64,000 bases of DNA from Gilliamella sp. ESL0441 (GCF_019469185.1 NZ_CP048264.1:62001-126000); one strand, 5' to 3'; shown: positions 9,386-20,554, numbered from the stretch's first letter. Notes: generated by a model from the letters alone, not told the origin. Numbers and translations: made by a program.

Positions 9386-11659
9386 ATGAATACTGCTGTA
9401 ATTGGATATCCTCGTGTTGGTAAACTTCGTGAACTTAAATTTGCTACCGAAGCTTATTTTAAAGGCAATAAAAGCCAGACTGAATTATTAAATGACGCTA
9501 AAGCATTACGTGCTGAGCATTTGCAACAGCAAGCATCACATAACATTGCTTTTATCTCCTCAAATGATTTTTCGTTTTATGATGCAGTATTAGATACCGC
9601 TTGTTTACTCAATGTTATTCCAAAACGTTACCAAGATTTAAGTTTACCGGAATTGGATCGTTATTTTGCAATGGCACGGGGTTATCAAGGTGAAAAAGGT
9701 GATGTTCGTGCATTGGCAATGAAAAAGTGGTTTAACACCAACTATCACTACTTAGTACCTGAAATTGAAGATTCAGTACAGATTAAATTAGCTGGCACAA
9801 AGCCTTTTGATGAATATCAAGAAGCGAAAGCACTTGGTATACAAACTAAACCGGTTGTTATTGGTGCGTTAACATTTTTCAAACTTGCCCAGTATTTAGG
9901 AAATAAAAAACTGGTTGATTTTAAAGCTGATATTATTAAAGCTTATCAAGACATCATTCAAAAATTTACGACACTTGGCGCACAGTGGATTCAAATTGAT
10001 GAACCAATTTTGGTGACTGATTTAAATAAAGATGATATTGCTTTATTTACTGAACTTTATCAGGCGATCTTATCGGTTAAAGGGACAACTAAAGTCGTGT
10101 TACAAACCTATTTTGGTGATGTTCGTGATTGCTACAAAGAATTGGTGGCGCTACCATTTGATGGTATTGGACTGGATTTTGTTGAAGGCAAACAATCATT
10201 AGCATTACTTGAAAATCATGGATTCCCGTCTGATAAAGTGTTATTTGCTGGTGTGGTTAATGGTAAAAATATTTGGAAAAATAATTATCAAAAAACATTG
10301 GCATTAGTGACTAAAATTAAACAAAAAGCGGGTAAAGTGGTGATTAATACGTCATGTTCTTTACTCCATGTGCCTTACACATTGCAAAATGAAACAAAGT
10401 TAACGATTCAACAACGTGCTTATTTTGCTTTTGCTCAAGAAAAACTTCAAGAACTTGCTGAACTGGGGCTTTTAGTTAACGAGTCTCAACCTGAAAATCA
10501 TGCAGCGTTTAAAGCTAATCAAACGTTATTTACGCGTGAACGAGAAGGCGCCAATCAAGCAGTACGTCAGAAAGTCGCTGCATTAAAAGAATCCGATTTT
10601 ACTCGTTTGCCAGCGTTTTCAGTCCGTGAAGCAGCACAGAAAAAAGCCTTCAATTTACCACTTCTACCAACAACAACGATTGGTTCATTCCCACAAACTC
10701 CTGATGTTCGTTTAAATCGAGCAAAATTCAAAAAAGGTGAAATTTGTTTGAATGAATATACCGAGTTTAATAAGCAAAAAATTGCAGAATGCATTAAGCT
10801 CCAAGAAAAGATTGGTATTGATGTGTTAGTTCATGGTGAATTTGAACGTAATGATATGGTCGAGTATTTTGGCGAAAGCTTAAATGGTTTTGTCTTTACT
10901 GAAAAAGCATGGGTGCAATCATACGGTACTCGTTGTGTTAAACCACCTATTGTTTGGGGTGATATTTCACGCTCTAAACCCATTACCGTTGAGTATTCAC
11001 AATACGCACAAAGCCTCACTGATAAACCTGTTAAAGGCATGTTAACAGGTCCAGTTACGATCCTTAACTGGTCGTTTCCTCGTGAAGATATTTCACAAAA
11101 AGAATCAGTCTTCCAAATTGGTTTAGCAATCAGTGATGAAGTGTTAGATCTTGAAGCGGCGGGTATTAAAGTTATCCAAATTGATGAGGCGGCGCTAAAA
11201 GAGAAATTACCACTACGTAAAGCGGATTGGAATAGTGAATATTTAGATTGGGCTATTCCAGCATTTAGATTAGTTCACAGCAAAGTACAAGCTGATACAC
11301 AAATTCATACGCATATGTGTTACAGCGAATTTGCTGACATCATCAAAGATATTGATGCAATGGATGCTGATGTGATTTCGTTTGAAGCTTCTCGTTCAAA
11401 TCTGCAATTGATTGACGTACTTAAAGCTAATCACTTTAAAACAGAAGTTGGGCCAGGTGTTTATGATATCCATTCACCTCGTGTCCCACCGGTTGCCGAA
11501 ATTAAAGCCACGATTGAGAAGTTACTGGCTAAAATTGAAAAGCAAAAATTATGGATTAATCCAGATTGTGGTTTAAAAACGCGTGGCGAAAAAGAAGTTG
11601 TTGAAAGCTTAGAACATTTAGTTCAAGCAACATTAGAAGTTCGAAAAACACTCAATTGA
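9386..11659 (+). CDS. metE: Cobalamin-independent methionine synthase
   Basis: Transfers the methyl group of 5-methyltetrahydropteroyl-triglutamate to homocysteine. Two homologous barrel halves: N-terminal ([33 protein letters not shown]) and C-terminal ([51 protein letters not shown]). Zinc ligands are in THMCYSEF (His643, Cys645) and [10 protein letters not shown] (Cys728). The frame extends seven codons upstream to GTG 9365, but ATG 9386 follows an AAAGGA site at correct spacing and matches the family start, giving 757 residues. metF lies 87 bases downstream and supplies the methyl donor, so the two probably share a transcript. Confidence 0.97.
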   Translation: MNTAVIGYPRVGKLRELKFATEAYFKGNKSQTELLNDAKALRAEHLQQQASHNIAFISSNDFSFYDAVLDTACLLNVIPKRYQDLSLPELDRYFAMARGYQGEKGDVRALAMKKWFNTNYHYLVPEIEDSVQIKLAGTKPFDEYQEAKALGIQTKPVVIGALTFFKLAQYLGNKKLVDFKADIIKAYQDIIQKFTTLGAQWIQIDEPILVTDLNKDDIALFTELYQAILSVKGTTKVVLQTYFGDVRDCYKELVALPFDGIGLDFVEGKQSLALLENHGFPSDKVLFAGVVNGKNIWKNNYQKTLALVTKIKQKAGKVVINTSCSLLHVPYTLQNETKLTIQQRAYFAFAQEKLQELAELGLLVNESQPENHAAFKANQTLFTREREGANQAVRQKVAALKESDFTRLPAFSVREAAQKKAFNLPLLPTTTIGSFPQTPDVRLNRAKFKKGEICLNEYTEFNKQKIAECIKLQEKIGIDVLVHGEFERNDMVEYFGESLNGFVFTEKAWVQSYGTRCVKPPIVWGDISRSKPITVEYSQYAQSLTDKPVKGMLTGPVTILNWSFPREDISQKESVFQIGLAISDEVLDLEAAGIKVIQIDEAALKEKLPLRKADWNSEYLDWAIPAFRLVHSKVQADTQIHTHMCYSEFADIIKDIDAMDADVISFEASRSNLQLIDVLKANHFKTEVGPGVYDIHSPRVPPVAEIKATIEKLLAKIEKQKLWINPDCGLKTRGEKEVVESLEHLVQATLEVRKTLN

Positions 11660-11700
11660 TAAGCTTTTTTGACGCTAAATAACGTTGTTAAGCCTTATTA

Positions 11701-11727
11701 TTCCGCCGCCGATTTTGAGCGGCGGAA
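11701..11727 (+). promoter_or_regulatory. GC-rich hairpin in the metE-metF gap
   Basis: A perfect 9-base stem, TTCCGCCGC / GCGGCGGAA, with a 9-base loop, ends seven bases before the metF ribosome site. It lacks a following T-run, so it is not a typical terminator. It may stabilise the metE message or modulate metF translation. Confidence 0.55.
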
Positions 11728-11746
11728 ATGTCAGTAAGGACAATCG

Positions 11747-12646
11747 TTGGCACACGAATGGATGAAACAAATGAAAACAAATTTACTTTTTAATAAAAAA
11801 ACGGTGTTCTCTTTTGAAGTGTTTCCACCTAAAAAAACGTCGCCTTTAGAGACTATCTATAGCACATTACGTGAACTTGGCTATTTTAAGCCTGATTTTA
11901 TCAGTGTAACTTATGGGGCTGGTGGCAGTTTGAACGGTCAAACCACTATTGATATTGCCCACTCGGTCAAACACACTTATGGTATTGAGAGTGTTGCCCA
12001 TTTACCCGGTATTAGTTTTGATAAAGCAGAAATGCAAAAAATTCTTCATGATCTTAAATGTGCTGGTATTGATAATGTGCTTGCCTTACGAGGCGATATT
12101 AATCCTAATATTGCGCCTAAAGATGATTTTCGCTATGCCAGTGAATTGGTCTCATATATTAAAGAAAATGGGGATTTCAATGTAATAGGTGCTTGTTATC
12201 CGGAAGGGCATCTTGAAACCTCAACCCTAAAACAAGATTTGATACATTTAAAAGAAAAGGTGAATGCAGGTACCGATCAGTTAATCTCACAGCTCTTTTT
12301 TGATAATGACTATTTTTATACTTTTTTAGATAAAGCACATGATATGGGAATTAACGTACCGATAGAAGCAGGTATTATGCCGGTGACGAATAAAAACCAA
12401 ATTGAGCGCATGGTATCGATGTGTGGGGTTAATCTTCCGAAGAAGTTTAAACAGATGATGGAAAAATATGAACATCATCCTGATGCATTCCGTGATGCAG
12501 GGATTGCTTATGCTATTGATCAGATTGTTGATCTTGTTTCACAAGATGTTGATGGTATCCATTTGTATACGATGAATAATAGCTATATTGCCAGAAGAAT
12601 CAGTGAGGCAGTATCAACGTTACTTGCAGTACCTAAATCGGCATAA
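11747..12646 (+). CDS. metF: 5,10-methylenetetrahydrofolate reductase
   Basis: FAD-dependent reductase making 5-methyltetrahydrofolate for MetE. The 299-residue barrel has FSFEVFPPK, FISVTYGAGGS, NVLALRGD, GACYPEGH and TDQLISQLFFD (substrate and FAD contacts), then GIMPVTN. The TTG at 11747 has the best-placed ribosome site (AAGGA, seven bases before); ATG 11762 is the alternative. To my eye the sequence (SVTYGAGGSLNGQTTIDIA, FKQMMEKYEHHPDAFRDAGI) is closer to Firmicutes-type MetF than to E. coli MetF, hinting at replacement by transfer. That is memory-based and a tree would decide. It forms a pair with metE. Confidence 0.93.
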   Translation: MAHEWMKQMKTNLLFNKKTVFSFEVFPPKKTSPLETIYSTLRELGYFKPDFISVTYGAGGSLNGQTTIDIAHSVKHTYGIESVAHLPGISFDKAEMQKILHDLKCAGIDNVLALRGDINPNIAPKDDFRYASELVSYIKENGDFNVIGACYPEGHLETSTLKQDLIHLKEKVNAGTDQLISQLFFDNDYFYTFLDKAHDMGINVPIEAGIMPVTNKNQIERMVSMCGVNLPKKFKQMMEKYEHHPDAFRDAGIAYAIDQIVDLVSQDVDGIHLYTMNNSYIARRISEAVSTLLAVPKSA

Positions 12647-12683
12647 TGTGTAACTAATAGAAAAAGCTGAAATATTGAAGAGT

Positions 12684-12760
<77 letters not shown>

Positions 12761-12989
12761 TCAAAGAGGTGAGCAATATTATAGTAATAAAATAATAAAG
12801 CAATACCTTTTTGGCGTAACTGCCCCATTTTTGAACACATTATCTATAAATAGACACTTTCTTTACTAAAATGTACGCCTTTTCTTAAATTTTTTAGATA
12901 AAAATCACTTTGTTTTTTGATTAAAAGCTAGGCTGCTATTTATTTCATATTAGAGTAATTGTTATTTATTCAAGAAAGAAAGGAAAAAA

Positions 12990-13076
12990 ATGTCTAATCA
13001 ATATCATGGTTCATGTTTATGTGGAAAGATTAAATTAACGCTACCATTTAAAAATATCCTTAATACTATATTTTAA
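12990..13076 (+). pseudogene. Truncated start of a GFA-family (CENP-V/GFA zinc-binding) gene
   Basis: An ATG with a strong ribosome site (AAAGGA) opens a 28-codon frame beginning MSNQYHGSCLCGKIKLTLP. The HGSCLCGKIKL block is typical of the N-terminus of glutathione-dependent formaldehyde-activating-like proteins, where the two cysteines bind zinc. The frame then stops at TAA inside a perfect inverted repeat. The remaining 100 or so residues of the family are absent before carB. It is probably a deletion remnant with its start signals intact. Confidence 0.6.
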
Positions 13077-13087
13077 TAGTATTAAGG
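13058..13087. terminator. Perfect 12-base inverted repeat, probable terminator
   Basis: CCTTAATACTAT and ATAGTATTAAGG flank a 6-base loop and are followed by TTTCTTG. It overlaps the stop of the GFA fragment and lies 65 bases beyond the carB stop, so it could terminate carB on the minus strand. Confidence 0.5.
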
Positions 13088-13151
13088 TTTCTTGTTCTCA
13101 GCACATATGTCAGTCACTATTTATTTTATAGGCTTACTTTTTACCCAATAT

Positions 13152-16100
13152 TTATGCGTAAAGTGTTTGCAATGATACAACATATTGTGCTGGATCGCAG
13201 TCTAATGCAACCGTTGTAGCATAAGCGGCATTCATTGTTGTATCATAGTGAACTTTGTACTGTATTGCACTACGACGCAGAATTTTCGATGCTTCAATGG
13301 CTGCGCGTCCCGAAGTGGTATTAAGAATATAACTATATTCACCGTTTTTGATATGGTCATGAATATTCGGGCGTCCTTCGTTTTCTTTTTTGACCATTTG
13401 GCATGGTATGCCAGCTTGTTGTAATGCCTTAGCGGTGCCAAAAGTGGCGTCAATACTAAACCCATGCGCAATGAGTCGTTTAGCGATCGCTAACAAGCGA
13501 GTTTTGTCTTGATCACGAACTGATAAGAGCGCTTTCCCCGATTTTTTCATATTCGATAAACTACCTAATTGTGCTTTAGCAAAAGCTTCGGCAAAGGTTT
13601 TACCGATTCCCATTACTTCACCGGTTGAACGCATTTCTGGCCCTAAAATAGGGTCAACACCACTAAATTTATTAAATGGTAAAACCACTTCTTTTACTGA
13701 GTAATAAGGTGGAATAAGCTCACTGGTCATATTTTGTTTAGCAAGTGTTTGACCTGTCATGACCCTAGCGGCAATTTTGGCAAGTGGCAGTCCTGTTGCT
13801 TTCGACACGAATGGCACGGTGCGAGCAGCTCGAGGGTTGATTTCAATCAAATAAATTTGATTATCTTTGACGGCAAATTGCCCATTCATCAAACCTTTAA
13901 CATTAAGTTCCAAGGCTAACTGTTTGGCTTGTTTGCGCAATTTATTTAAAATGTCCGGACTTAATGTATAAGTGGGTAATGAACAAGCGGAATCGCCTGA
14001 GTGAATACCCGCTTGCTCAATGTGCTCCATAATGCCGCCGATCATAATTTGTTCACCGTCGGCAATCACATCAATATCAACTTCAATTGCGTCATCTAGA
14101 AAGTGATCAAGCAATACAGGAGCGTTGTTAGATTCGCTGATAGCGGTTTTAAAATATCGCCTTAAATCGGGTTCATTATAAACAATCTCCATTGCCCGAC
14201 CGCCAAGCACGTAAGAGGGTCTGACCACTAATGGATAGCCAATCTGTTCGGCTTTAATGACGGCTTCTTCAATATCAGTTACAGTAGCATTAACCGGCTG
14301 TTTCAACTTTAATTTTTCAACAATGGCTTGAAAGCGTTGACGATCTTCAGCCTGATCGATTGCATCAGGTGAAGTACCAATAATTGGTAATCCTGCTGCT
14401 TCCAGTGCTCGAGCCAATTTAAGTGGTGTTTGTCCACCATATTGGACGATTATACCGTTTGGCTTTTCAACGTAGGCAATTTCTAGCACATCTTCCAATG
14501 TGACAGGCTCGAAATAGAGTCGATCTGATATATCATAATCAGTTGATACCGTTTCAGGATTACAGTTAACCATAATGGTTTCATAACCATCTTCACGTAA
14601 TGCTAGTGCTGCATGCACGCAACAGTAATCAAACTCAATACCTTGCCCAATCCGATTAGGTCCACCGCCTAATATCATAATTTTGGGGCGATGAAATTGT
14701 GGTTTGGCTTCGCACTCTTGTTCATAGGTTGAGTAAAGATAAGCCGTATCGGTTGAGAATTCTGCTGCACAAGTATCAACCCGTTTATAAACCGGATGAA
14801 TATGGTATTGGTTTCGTCGATCACGAACGTCTTGCTCTTTAACATTCAGCAGTTTAGCGATTCGTAAATCTGAAAAACCTTTACGCTTAAGTTGCCATAA
14901 TGATTCTGAATTAAGGCTAGCTAATGATTGCGATTTTAGTTGGTTTTCAAGGCTGATAAGTTCTTCAATCTGCACAAGAAACCAGCGATCAATATTGGTT
15001 AATGTGAAAACGTCATCTAAGCTGAAACCGGCTCGAAAAGCATCCGCAATATACCAAATTCGTTCAGCCCCAGCTTCTTGTAGTTCATAACGTATTTTAT
15101 TGAGTTTTTTTTCATCATCATAATTGTCAATTTTCGGATCAAAACCACACGCACCGACTTCAAGTCCTCGTAGCGCTTTTTGTAATGATTCTTGAAAAGT
15201 GCGCCCAATCGCCATGACTTCACCTACTGATTTCATTTGTGTGGTTAAGCGATCATTACAACCGGCAAATTTTTCAAAGTTAAAACGTGGAATCTTAGTG
15301 ACGACATAGTCGATCGAAGGCTCAAATGATGCCGGTGTTCTACCGCCTGTAATATCATTGGCGAGTTCATCAAGAGTATAACCGACTGCCAGTTTGGCGG
15401 CGATTTTGGCGATAGGAAAACCAGTTGCTTTTGACGCTAATGCGGATGAGCGTGATACCCGTGGATTCATTTCAATGACAATCAAGCGTCCTGTTTTGGG
15501 ATCGACCGAAAATTGAACATTTGATCCACCTGTTTCTACTCCAATTTCACGAAGTACGGCAATCGAGGCATTACGCATGATTTGATACTCTTTATCAGTC
15601 AAGGTTTGAGCTGGGGCAACAGTAATGGAATCGCCGGTATGAATGCCCATAGGGTCAATATTTTCAATTGAACAGACAATTATGCAGTTATCATTTTTAT
15701 CTCGCACAACTTCCATTTCGTACTCTTTCCAACCGATCAATGACTCATCAATCAGTAGTTCTTTCGTTGGTGATAAATCTAATCCTCGAGTACAAATTTC
15801 ATCAAATTCTTGAGTATTATAAGCAATTCCACCACCGGTACCGCCCATCGTAAATGAAGGACGAATAATGCAAGGAAAGCCTACTTGTTTGAGTACGGTG
15901 TAAGCTTCTGTCAGTGAATGGGCAATACCCGAACGAGCCGTATCAAGACCAATTTTTTTCATGGCTTGATCAAAACGTTTGCGATCTTCGGCTTTATCAA
16001 TGGCGTCAGCGGTGGCACCGATCATCTCAACATTAAATTGTTTTAAAATACCGCGTTTTTCAAGTTCCAGAGCGCAGTTAAGGGCAGTTTGTCCTCCCAT

Positions 16101-16367
16101 TGTGGGTAAAATCGCATCGGGTTTTTCTTGTTCGATAATTTTGCTCACCGTTGTCCAATGAATAGGTTCAACGTAGGTTGCATCTGCCAGTTCAGGATCG
16201 GTCATAATGGTGGCAGGATTGGAATTCACTAAAATAACCCGATAGCCTTCTTCACGTAGTGCTTTGCAGGCTTGTGCGCCTGAATAATCAAATTCACATG
16301 CTTGACCAATAACAATCGGGCCTGCGCCAATAATTAAAATAGTGTTGATGTCTGTTCGCTTAGCCAT
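13152..16367 (-). CDS. carB: Carbamoyl-phosphate synthase large subunit
   Basis: Makes carbamoyl phosphate from bicarbonate, ammonia (from CarA) and two ATP, feeding arginine and pyrimidine synthesis. The 1071 residues show the duplicated ATP-grasp design. First half: [50 protein letters not shown]. Second half: [53 protein letters not shown]. The C-terminal regulatory methylglyoxal-synthase-like domain follows ([21 protein letters not shown]). The start is one base after the carA stop, so the two subunits are made from one operon. Confidence 0.98.
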   Translation of the reverse strand: MAKRTDINTILIIGAGPIVIGQACEFDYSGAQACKALREEGYRVILVNSNPATIMTDPELADATYVEPIHWTTVSKIIEQEKPDAILPTMGGQTALNCALELEKRGILKQFNVEMIGATADAIDKAEDRKRFDQAMKKIGLDTARSGIAHSLTEAYTVLKQVGFPCIIRPSFTMGGTGGGIAYNTQEFDEICTRGLDLSPTKELLIDESLIGWKEYEMEVVRDKNDNCIIVCSIENIDPMGIHTGDSITVAPAQTLTDKEYQIMRNASIAVLREIGVETGGSNVQFSVDPKTGRLIVIEMNPRVSRSSALASKATGFPIAKIAAKLAVGYTLDELANDITGGRTPASFEPSIDYVVTKIPRFNFEKFAGCNDRLTTQMKSVGEVMAIGRTFQESLQKALRGLEVGACGFDPKIDNYDDEKKLNKIRYELQEAGAERIWYIADAFRAGFSLDDVFTLTNIDRWFLVQIEELISLENQLKSQSLASLNSESLWQLKRKGFSDLRIAKLLNVKEQDVRDRRNQYHIHPVYKRVDTCAAEFSTDTAYLYSTYEQECEAKPQFHRPKIMILGGGPNRIGQGIEFDYCCVHAALALREDGYETIMVNCNPETVSTDYDISDRLYFEPVTLEDVLEIAYVEKPNGIIVQYGGQTPLKLARALEAAGLPIIGTSPDAIDQAEDRQRFQAIVEKLKLKQPVNATVTDIEEAVIKAEQIGYPLVVRPSYVLGGRAMEIVYNEPDLRRYFKTAISESNNAPVLLDHFLDDAIEVDIDVIADGEQIMIGGIMEHIEQAGIHSGDSACSLPTYTLSPDILNKLRKQAKQLALELNVKGLMNGQFAVKDNQIYLIEINPRAARTVPFVSKATGLPLAKIAARVMTGQTLAKQNMTSELIPPYYSVKEVVLPFNKFSGVDPILGPEMRSTGEVMGIGKTFAEAFAKAQLGSLSNMKKSGKALLSVRDQDKTRLLAIAKRLIAHGFSIDATFGTAKALQQAGIPCQMVKKENEGRPNIHDHIKNGEYSYILNTTSGRAAIEASKILRRSAIQYKVHYDTTMNAAYATTVALDCDPAQYVVSLQTLYA

Positions 16368-16368
16368 G

Positions 16369-17529
16369 TTATTGCTCCTGCTGGTAAAATTTAATTAACT
16401 CTATAAAGTGATCAAAAAGCGGGGCGGCATCATGTGGCCCAGGACTGGCTTCGGGATGTCCTTGAAAACTAAAAGCAGGTTTTTGATTATGATGAATACC
16501 TTGTAATGAGCCGTCGAATAGGGATTGATGCGTAACACGTAAGTGAGCCGGTAAACTGTGTTCATCAACGGCAAAACCATGATTTTGCGCGGTAATCATG
16601 ACACGATCATGCTCAAGATCTTTAACCGGATGATTTCCACCATGGTGACCAAATTTCATTTTTATGGTTTTCGCACCACATGCCAGCGCTAACAGCTGAT
16701 GTCCAAGACAGATGCCAAATATCGGAATATTAGTGGTTAAAAATTGCTTAATGGCATCTATGGCATACGTACACGGTGCTGGATCACCAGGCCCATTAGA
16801 TAAAAAGATACCATCAGGATGTAATGCTAAAACTTGTTCGGCACTCGTTTTAGCCGGCACAATGGTTAATTTGCAACCCCGTTCAACTAACATTCGTAAA
16901 ATAGTTTGTTTAACACCAAAATCATAGGCAACAACATGATAGGGTAAAACACTTTCAGGTTTTGGTGTTGGATGTTCATTTTGTCTTGTCCAAATGCCTT
17001 GCGTCCAACAATAACTTTTAGCACACGTTACTTCTTTAGCTAAATCAAGTCCGGTTAATCCTTTAAAATTGAGAGCTATTTGTTTGGTTGCTTCTGCATT
17101 TTCGAGTAAAGTCTGTTTATCTTTGCCCGTTACAATAACGCCATGTTGTGCGCCTTTTTCACGTAAAATACGGGTTAAACGGCGGGTATCAATATCGGCA
17201 ATAGCAACAACATTGTGTTGTTTTAGATAACTGGAGAGATCTTTTTCACAGCGATAATTACTAGCTAATAGTGGCAAATCACGAATAATAAGTCCTTTTG
17301 CGTAAACTTGATTTGATTCAGCATCTGCATCATTAGTGCCCACATTACCAATATGTGGATAAGTTAAAGTAACTAATTGTTCACAGTAAGAGGGATCGGT
17401 CAATATTTCTTGATAGCCAGTCATTGAGGTATTAAAAACAACTTCGCCAACAGTTTGACCTTCAGCGCCGATAGATGTACCGATAAATTGTGAACCGTCT
17501 TGTAATATGAGGAGGGCATAAGTTTGCAT
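16369..17529 (-). CDS. carA: Carbamoyl-phosphate synthase small (glutaminase) subunit
   Basis: Hydrolyses glutamine and passes ammonia to CarB. Class I amidotransferase motifs: FLSNGPGDP, nucleophile Cys in [13 protein letters not shown], and HHGGNHPV, with the C-terminal His/Glu in [11 protein letters not shown]. The N-terminal domain has [21 protein letters not shown]. The frame runs upstream to 17616, but the first 29 residues have no family counterpart and would overlap the ARG box. ATG 17529 gives [12 protein letters not shown] and 386 residues, with AAAGG eleven bases before it. Confidence 0.96.
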   Translation of the reverse strand: MQTYALLILQDGSQFIGTSIGAEGQTVGEVVFNTSMTGYQEILTDPSYCEQLVTLTYPHIGNVGTNDADAESNQVYAKGLIIRDLPLLASNYRCEKDLSSYLKQHNVVAIADIDTRRLTRILREKGAQHGVIVTGKDKQTLLENAEATKQIALNFKGLTGLDLAKEVTCAKSYCWTQGIWTRQNEHPTPKPESVLPYHVVAYDFGVKQTILRMLVERGCKLTIVPAKTSAEQVLALHPDGIFLSNGPGDPAPCTYAIDAIKQFLTTNIPIFGICLGHQLLALACGAKTIKMKFGHHGGNHPVKDLEHDRVMITAQNHGFAVDEHSLPAHLRVTHQSLFDGSLQGIHHNQKPAFSFQGHPEASPGPHDAAPLFDHFIELIKFYQQEQ

Positions 17530-17559
17530 GATTAAAAAGACCTTTAAGAATAAAAAATC

Positions 17560-17581
17560 ATTATATATGAATAAAAATTCA
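17560..17581 (-). promoter_or_regulatory. ARG box and -10 element of carAB
   Basis: TGAATAAAAATTCA (17568-17581) fits the ArgR consensus TGAAT-N4-ATTCA exactly. On the minus strand a TATAAT -10 element (17560-17565) directly follows it, so bound ArgR would cover the promoter spacer. This fits known arginine repression of carAB. A good -35 could not be assigned. Confidence 0.8.
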
Positions 17582-17735
17582 TTGCTATTAATCTTGATAA
17601 GATAATATTTAGCCATTTTATTACACTTTTTTATACAAAAAAAGCAATATTATTAAAATTAATTGAATAATAATGTCTCATTTTTGAGACTTGTAACGAA
17701 TCACATAAATTATCAAAGATATTATTATGTTTAGC

Positions 17736-17764
17736 TTGAAAGTGAATAATTATTCAAATAGAAT
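17736..17764 (+). promoter_or_regulatory. argF promoter with ARG box in its spacer
   Basis: -35 TTGAAA (17736-17741), a 17-base spacer and -10 TAGAAT (17759-17764) form a near-consensus sigma-70 promoter. The spacer contains TGAATAATTATTCA (17743-17756), a perfect 14-base palindrome matching the ArgR box, so ArgR binding should exclude RNA polymerase. A weaker half-site, TGAATAATAATG, lies at 17664-17675, next to a small hairpin (GTCTCA/TGAGAC, 17675-17690). Confidence 0.88.
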
Positions 17765-17797
17765 GGCGTGAATAATAATCTCGATTAGGAGCTCGTC

Positions 17798-18808
17798 ATG
17801 CACGGTTTTTATCAGCGCCACTTTTTACGTTTACTCGATTTCACCCCAAGCGAAATTAATCAATTAATCGATCTTTCTATTCAATTAAAGCACGCTAAGC
17901 AACAAGGCACTGAAAAAAAACATCTGGTGGGTAAAAATATTGCCTTAATTTTCGAAAAAGACTCAACCCGTACGCGTTGTGCTTTTGAAGTGGGCGCATT
18001 TGATCAGGGTGCCCAAGTGACCTATTTAGGTCCAAGTGGGAGCCAAATAGGCCATAAAGAATCTATTGCAGATACTGCCCGTGTATTAGGACGGATGTAT
18101 GACGGTATTGAGTATCGAGGTTATGGACAAGATATTGTCGAAACTTTAGCGAAGTATGCCGGTGTCCCTGTGTGGAATGGATTAACCACCGAAGCACACC
18201 CTACACAGATTTTAGCTGACTTTATGACCATGAAAGAACATATCGGCAATCGGGCATTAAGCAGTGTCAAATTCGCCTATCTAGGTGATGCGCGTAATAA
18301 TATGGGGAATTCGTTGATGGAAGGCGCAGCTTTAATGGGTATGGAGATTCGTTTAGTGGCGCCTAAAGCGTGCCAACCCGAATCGGAACTGGTCGAACAG
18401 TGCCAAGATATAGCAAAAACGACAGGGGCTAAAATCCTTTTAACAGAAGATGTTGCTGATGGTGTTAACGACGTTGATTTTCTCTATACCGATGTGTGGG
18501 TTTCCATGGGAGAACCTAAAGACGTTTGGGATGAACGGGTCAAACTGTTAGCGCCTTATCAAATTAATCAAAATGTGATTAATCTTACTCATAATCCCGA
18601 TGTGAAATTTATGCACTGTTTGCCCGCTTTTCACGATATGAATACCACCGTCGGCAAGCAAATGGCAGCGCAATATGGTTTAACAGATGGTTTAGAAGTG
18701 ACTAACGATGTATTTGAATCTCGACACAGTATTGTTTTTGATGAAGCAGAAAATCGTTTACATACCATTAAAGCCGTAATGGTTGCAACGTTAACCAAAG
18801 ACGAATAA
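17798..18808 (+). CDS. argF: Ornithine carbamoyltransferase
   Basis: Condenses carbamoyl phosphate with ornithine to citrulline. The 336 residues contain the carbamoyl-phosphate loop STRTRCAFE, the ornithine-side HPTQILADF, and the catalytic HCLPAFHD near residue 270. The product closely resembles E. coli ArgI and ArgF. AGGAG precedes the ATG at good spacing. It is divergent from carAB with an ARG box for each, which couples carbamoyl-phosphate supply and use. Being alone, it could equally be called argI. Confidence 0.97.
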   Translation: MHGFYQRHFLRLLDFTPSEINQLIDLSIQLKHAKQQGTEKKHLVGKNIALIFEKDSTRTRCAFEVGAFDQGAQVTYLGPSGSQIGHKESIADTARVLGRMYDGIEYRGYGQDIVETLAKYAGVPVWNGLTTEAHPTQILADFMTMKEHIGNRALSSVKFAYLGDARNNMGNSLMEGAALMGMEIRLVAPKACQPESELVEQCQDIAKTTGAKILLTEDVADGVNDVDFLYTDVWVSMGEPKDVWDERVKLLAPYQINQNVINLTHNPDVKFMHCLPAFHDMNTTVGKQMAAQYGLTDGLEVTNDVFESRHSIVFDEAENRLHTIKAVMVATLTKDE

Positions 18809-18825
18809 TATAATACTCATCAATA

Positions 18826-18879
18826 AAAATGCTAATTAACTATCAGCATTTTGCTATGTTTGCCGACGTTAAGTCGGCA
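18826..18879 (+). terminator. Hairpins after argF
   Basis: AAAATGCT / AGCATTTT (18826-18833, 18845-18852) form a terminator-like stem just after argF. A second stem, TGCCGAC / GTCGGCA (18861-18867, 18873-18879), follows, with a short T-rich tract after it. Confidence 0.6.
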
Positions 18880-18905
18880 TCATTTTATCAAATTTAAAAG
18901 CAAAC

Positions 18906-19409
18906 ATGACAAAACAAGCACGTAATAAAGATTTTAAAAAACACTTAAAACTTACTAATCCGATCCATTTTTTAGCGGTGGGATTAGGAAGTGGCTTATC
19001 CCCAATTATGCCTGGCACAATGGGGTCATTAATGGCGATTCCGCTGTGGTTGTTATTTAACGAGTTACAACCGATTTTATATTGGATCTTTATTTTTGTG
19101 ACATTTATGTTTGGCTGTTTTCTTTGTCAAAAGACATCAGATGATACACATACGCATGACTCAGGGCATATCGTTTGGGATGAATTTGTTGGTATGTGGA
19201 TAACGCTATTTTTTATCCCACAATATTCACTACTATGGATTGCGATTGCTTTTGTTGCTTTTCGAGTATTTGATATGGCAAAACCTTGGCCTATTCGTTG
19301 GTTTGATAAGCGTGTTCCCGGTGGTTTTGGTATTATGGTGGATGATGTAATTGCAGCAATTTTTTCATCCCTGACTGTTTATGTGTTGGCTTATGTGATT
19401 CCCTGCTGA
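18906..19409 (+). CDS. pgpA: Phosphatidylglycerophosphatase A
   Basis: Removes phosphate from phosphatidylglycerophosphate to give phosphatidylglycerol in the inner membrane. The 167-residue protein has the family blocks GLGSGLSPIMPGTMGSLMAI, IVWDEFVGMWITL and FRVFDMAKPWPIRWFD, and membrane segments near residues 40-75 and 85-105. E. coli PgpA has 172 residues. In E. coli pgpA follows nusB-thiL; here it stands alone after argF. Confidence 0.94.
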   Translation: MTKQARNKDFKKHLKLTNPIHFLAVGLGSGLSPIMPGTMGSLMAIPLWLLFNELQPILYWIFIFVTFMFGCFLCQKTSDDTHTHDSGHIVWDEFVGMWITLFFIPQYSLLWIAIAFVAFRVFDMAKPWPIRWFDKRVPGGFGIMVDDVIAAIFSSLTVYVLAYVIPC

Positions 19410-19442
19410 TTTAAAATAACAGCATTTTTACCTTCTTGGTAT

Positions 19443-19472
19443 GCTCGCAGGTTAAAATGATTACCTGCGAGC
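19443..19472. terminator. Hairpin between convergent pgpA and nadK
   Basis: GCTCGCAGGT / ACCTGCGAGC form a perfect 10-base stem with a 10-base loop. The T-runs are poor, but the position between two convergent stops suggests a shared terminator. Confidence 0.5.
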
Positions 19473-19518
19473 CATAATCGATAATGATTTTTTGTCTAAA
19501 AGTGGTTAGCTAAATGAT

Positions 19519-20397
19519 TTAATACATTTTTTGTGACCAACCCAATTTACTGGAAAGGTTATTAAAATAATCATAATCTTTAGAATGAATTAAATTAAAT
19601 TCATATCCAGAACGTCGAATAATAACATCATAGCTTGGTTTGACCGGTAAAATAATTTGGCTATCGCAAGCAATATTCAAATCTAATGCAGTGGTTGGAA
19701 ACTTAAGATGGATAGGGTTATCACTTTTGATGACTAATGGTCTTACCGCCAATGAGTGTGGAAACATTGGTGTAATAATGAGTGCATCTAAGTGAGGCGC
19801 TAAAATTGGTCCACCAGCAGACAAGGAGTAGGCGGTAGAGCCGGTTGGGGTTGCAATAATTAAACCATCCGCACGCTGTGAGAATGCATTGCGTTCATTG
19901 ATATACACATCGTAATCAATCATATGCGCAACGGTATTGGGCGTAACGACAATTTCATTAACGGCAAAACCGGAATTGATGAGATTGCCATTATCATAAA
20001 TTGAAACTTCAAGTAAAAAGCGAGGGTCATCGTCATATTCTCCGGCAATAACTGGACTTAACTGTTCCACGACTTGCTCATGCGAAATGTCGGTTAAAAA
20101 GCCCAAATTACCCCGATTCACGCCGATTACTCTAATTTTATAGTGTGATAAATAGCGAGCCGAACGCAACATATTGCCATCGCCACCAACAACAATGGCC
20201 AGATCAGCTTGTTCTCCAATCGTATCCAAATTGGCATAGACATTTGCTGGAAATTTAATAAATTCCGCTAATCGGTCTTCAACTAAAACACGAATACCTA
20301 ATTTGATTAACCAATCATAAAGCACTCTGTGGGTTTCGATAGCGTCTAATTTGCGTGGAATGCCAACTAAACCAATACATTTAAATGGTGCACCCAT
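19519..20397 (-). CDS. nadK: NAD kinase
   Basis: Phosphorylates NAD to NADP. The 292-residue protein has the diagnostic GGDGNMLRSAR near residue 70, the NADP-site block NRGNLGFLTD, RADGLIIATPTGSTAYSLSAGGPI, and the C-terminal FNLIHSKDYDYFNNL. It is divergent from grpE, a neighbourhood shared with E. coli, though recN, which follows nadK there, has moved. Confidence 0.96.
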   Translation of the reverse strand: MGAPFKCIGLVGIPRKLDAIETHRVLYDWLIKLGIRVLVEDRLAEFIKFPANVYANLDTIGEQADLAIVVGGDGNMLRSARYLSHYKIRVIGVNRGNLGFLTDISHEQVVEQLSPVIAGEYDDDPRFLLEVSIYDNGNLINSGFAVNEIVVTPNTVAHMIDYDVYINERNAFSQRADGLIIATPTGSTAYSLSAGGPILAPHLDALIITPMFPHSLAVRPLVIKSDNPIHLKFPTTALDLNIACDSQIILPVKPSYDVIIRRSGYEFNLIHSKDYDYFNNLSSKLGWSQKMY

Positions 20398-20483
20398 AAA
20401 ATATCCTTGTCATTTTTTTATTTAAGTATCATTGATTTTTTTAATTAAAAATAAAAAAATATATATTAACCTATAGAGATAAC

Positions 20484-20512
20484 CTTGCAATAACAAAAAT
20501 CGTCCCCATAAT
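20484..20512 (+). promoter_or_regulatory. Sigma-32 heat-shock promoter of grpE
   Basis: CTTGCAA (20484-20490), a 13-base spacer and CCCCATAAT (20504-20512) match the sigma-32 pattern CTTGAAA-N11-16-CCCCATNT. It lies about 40 bases before the grpE start. Confidence 0.82.
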
Positions 20513-20554
20513 AACCTTAATTCACTAAGTTTTCGACTATATTTGGAGTACCTT

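Larger units (their letters stand above)
12761..13151. other. 391-base gap between the tRNA and carB
   Basis: Apart from the short gene fragment at 12990-13076 and the hairpin at 13058-13087, this stretch is AT-rich sequence in which I see no further gene. Confidence 0.5.

Noticed and set aside
17530..17616. 29-residue N-terminal extension of CarA
   Set aside because: No counterpart in the family, and it would overlap the ARG box and -10 element; ATG 17529 is the sensible start.
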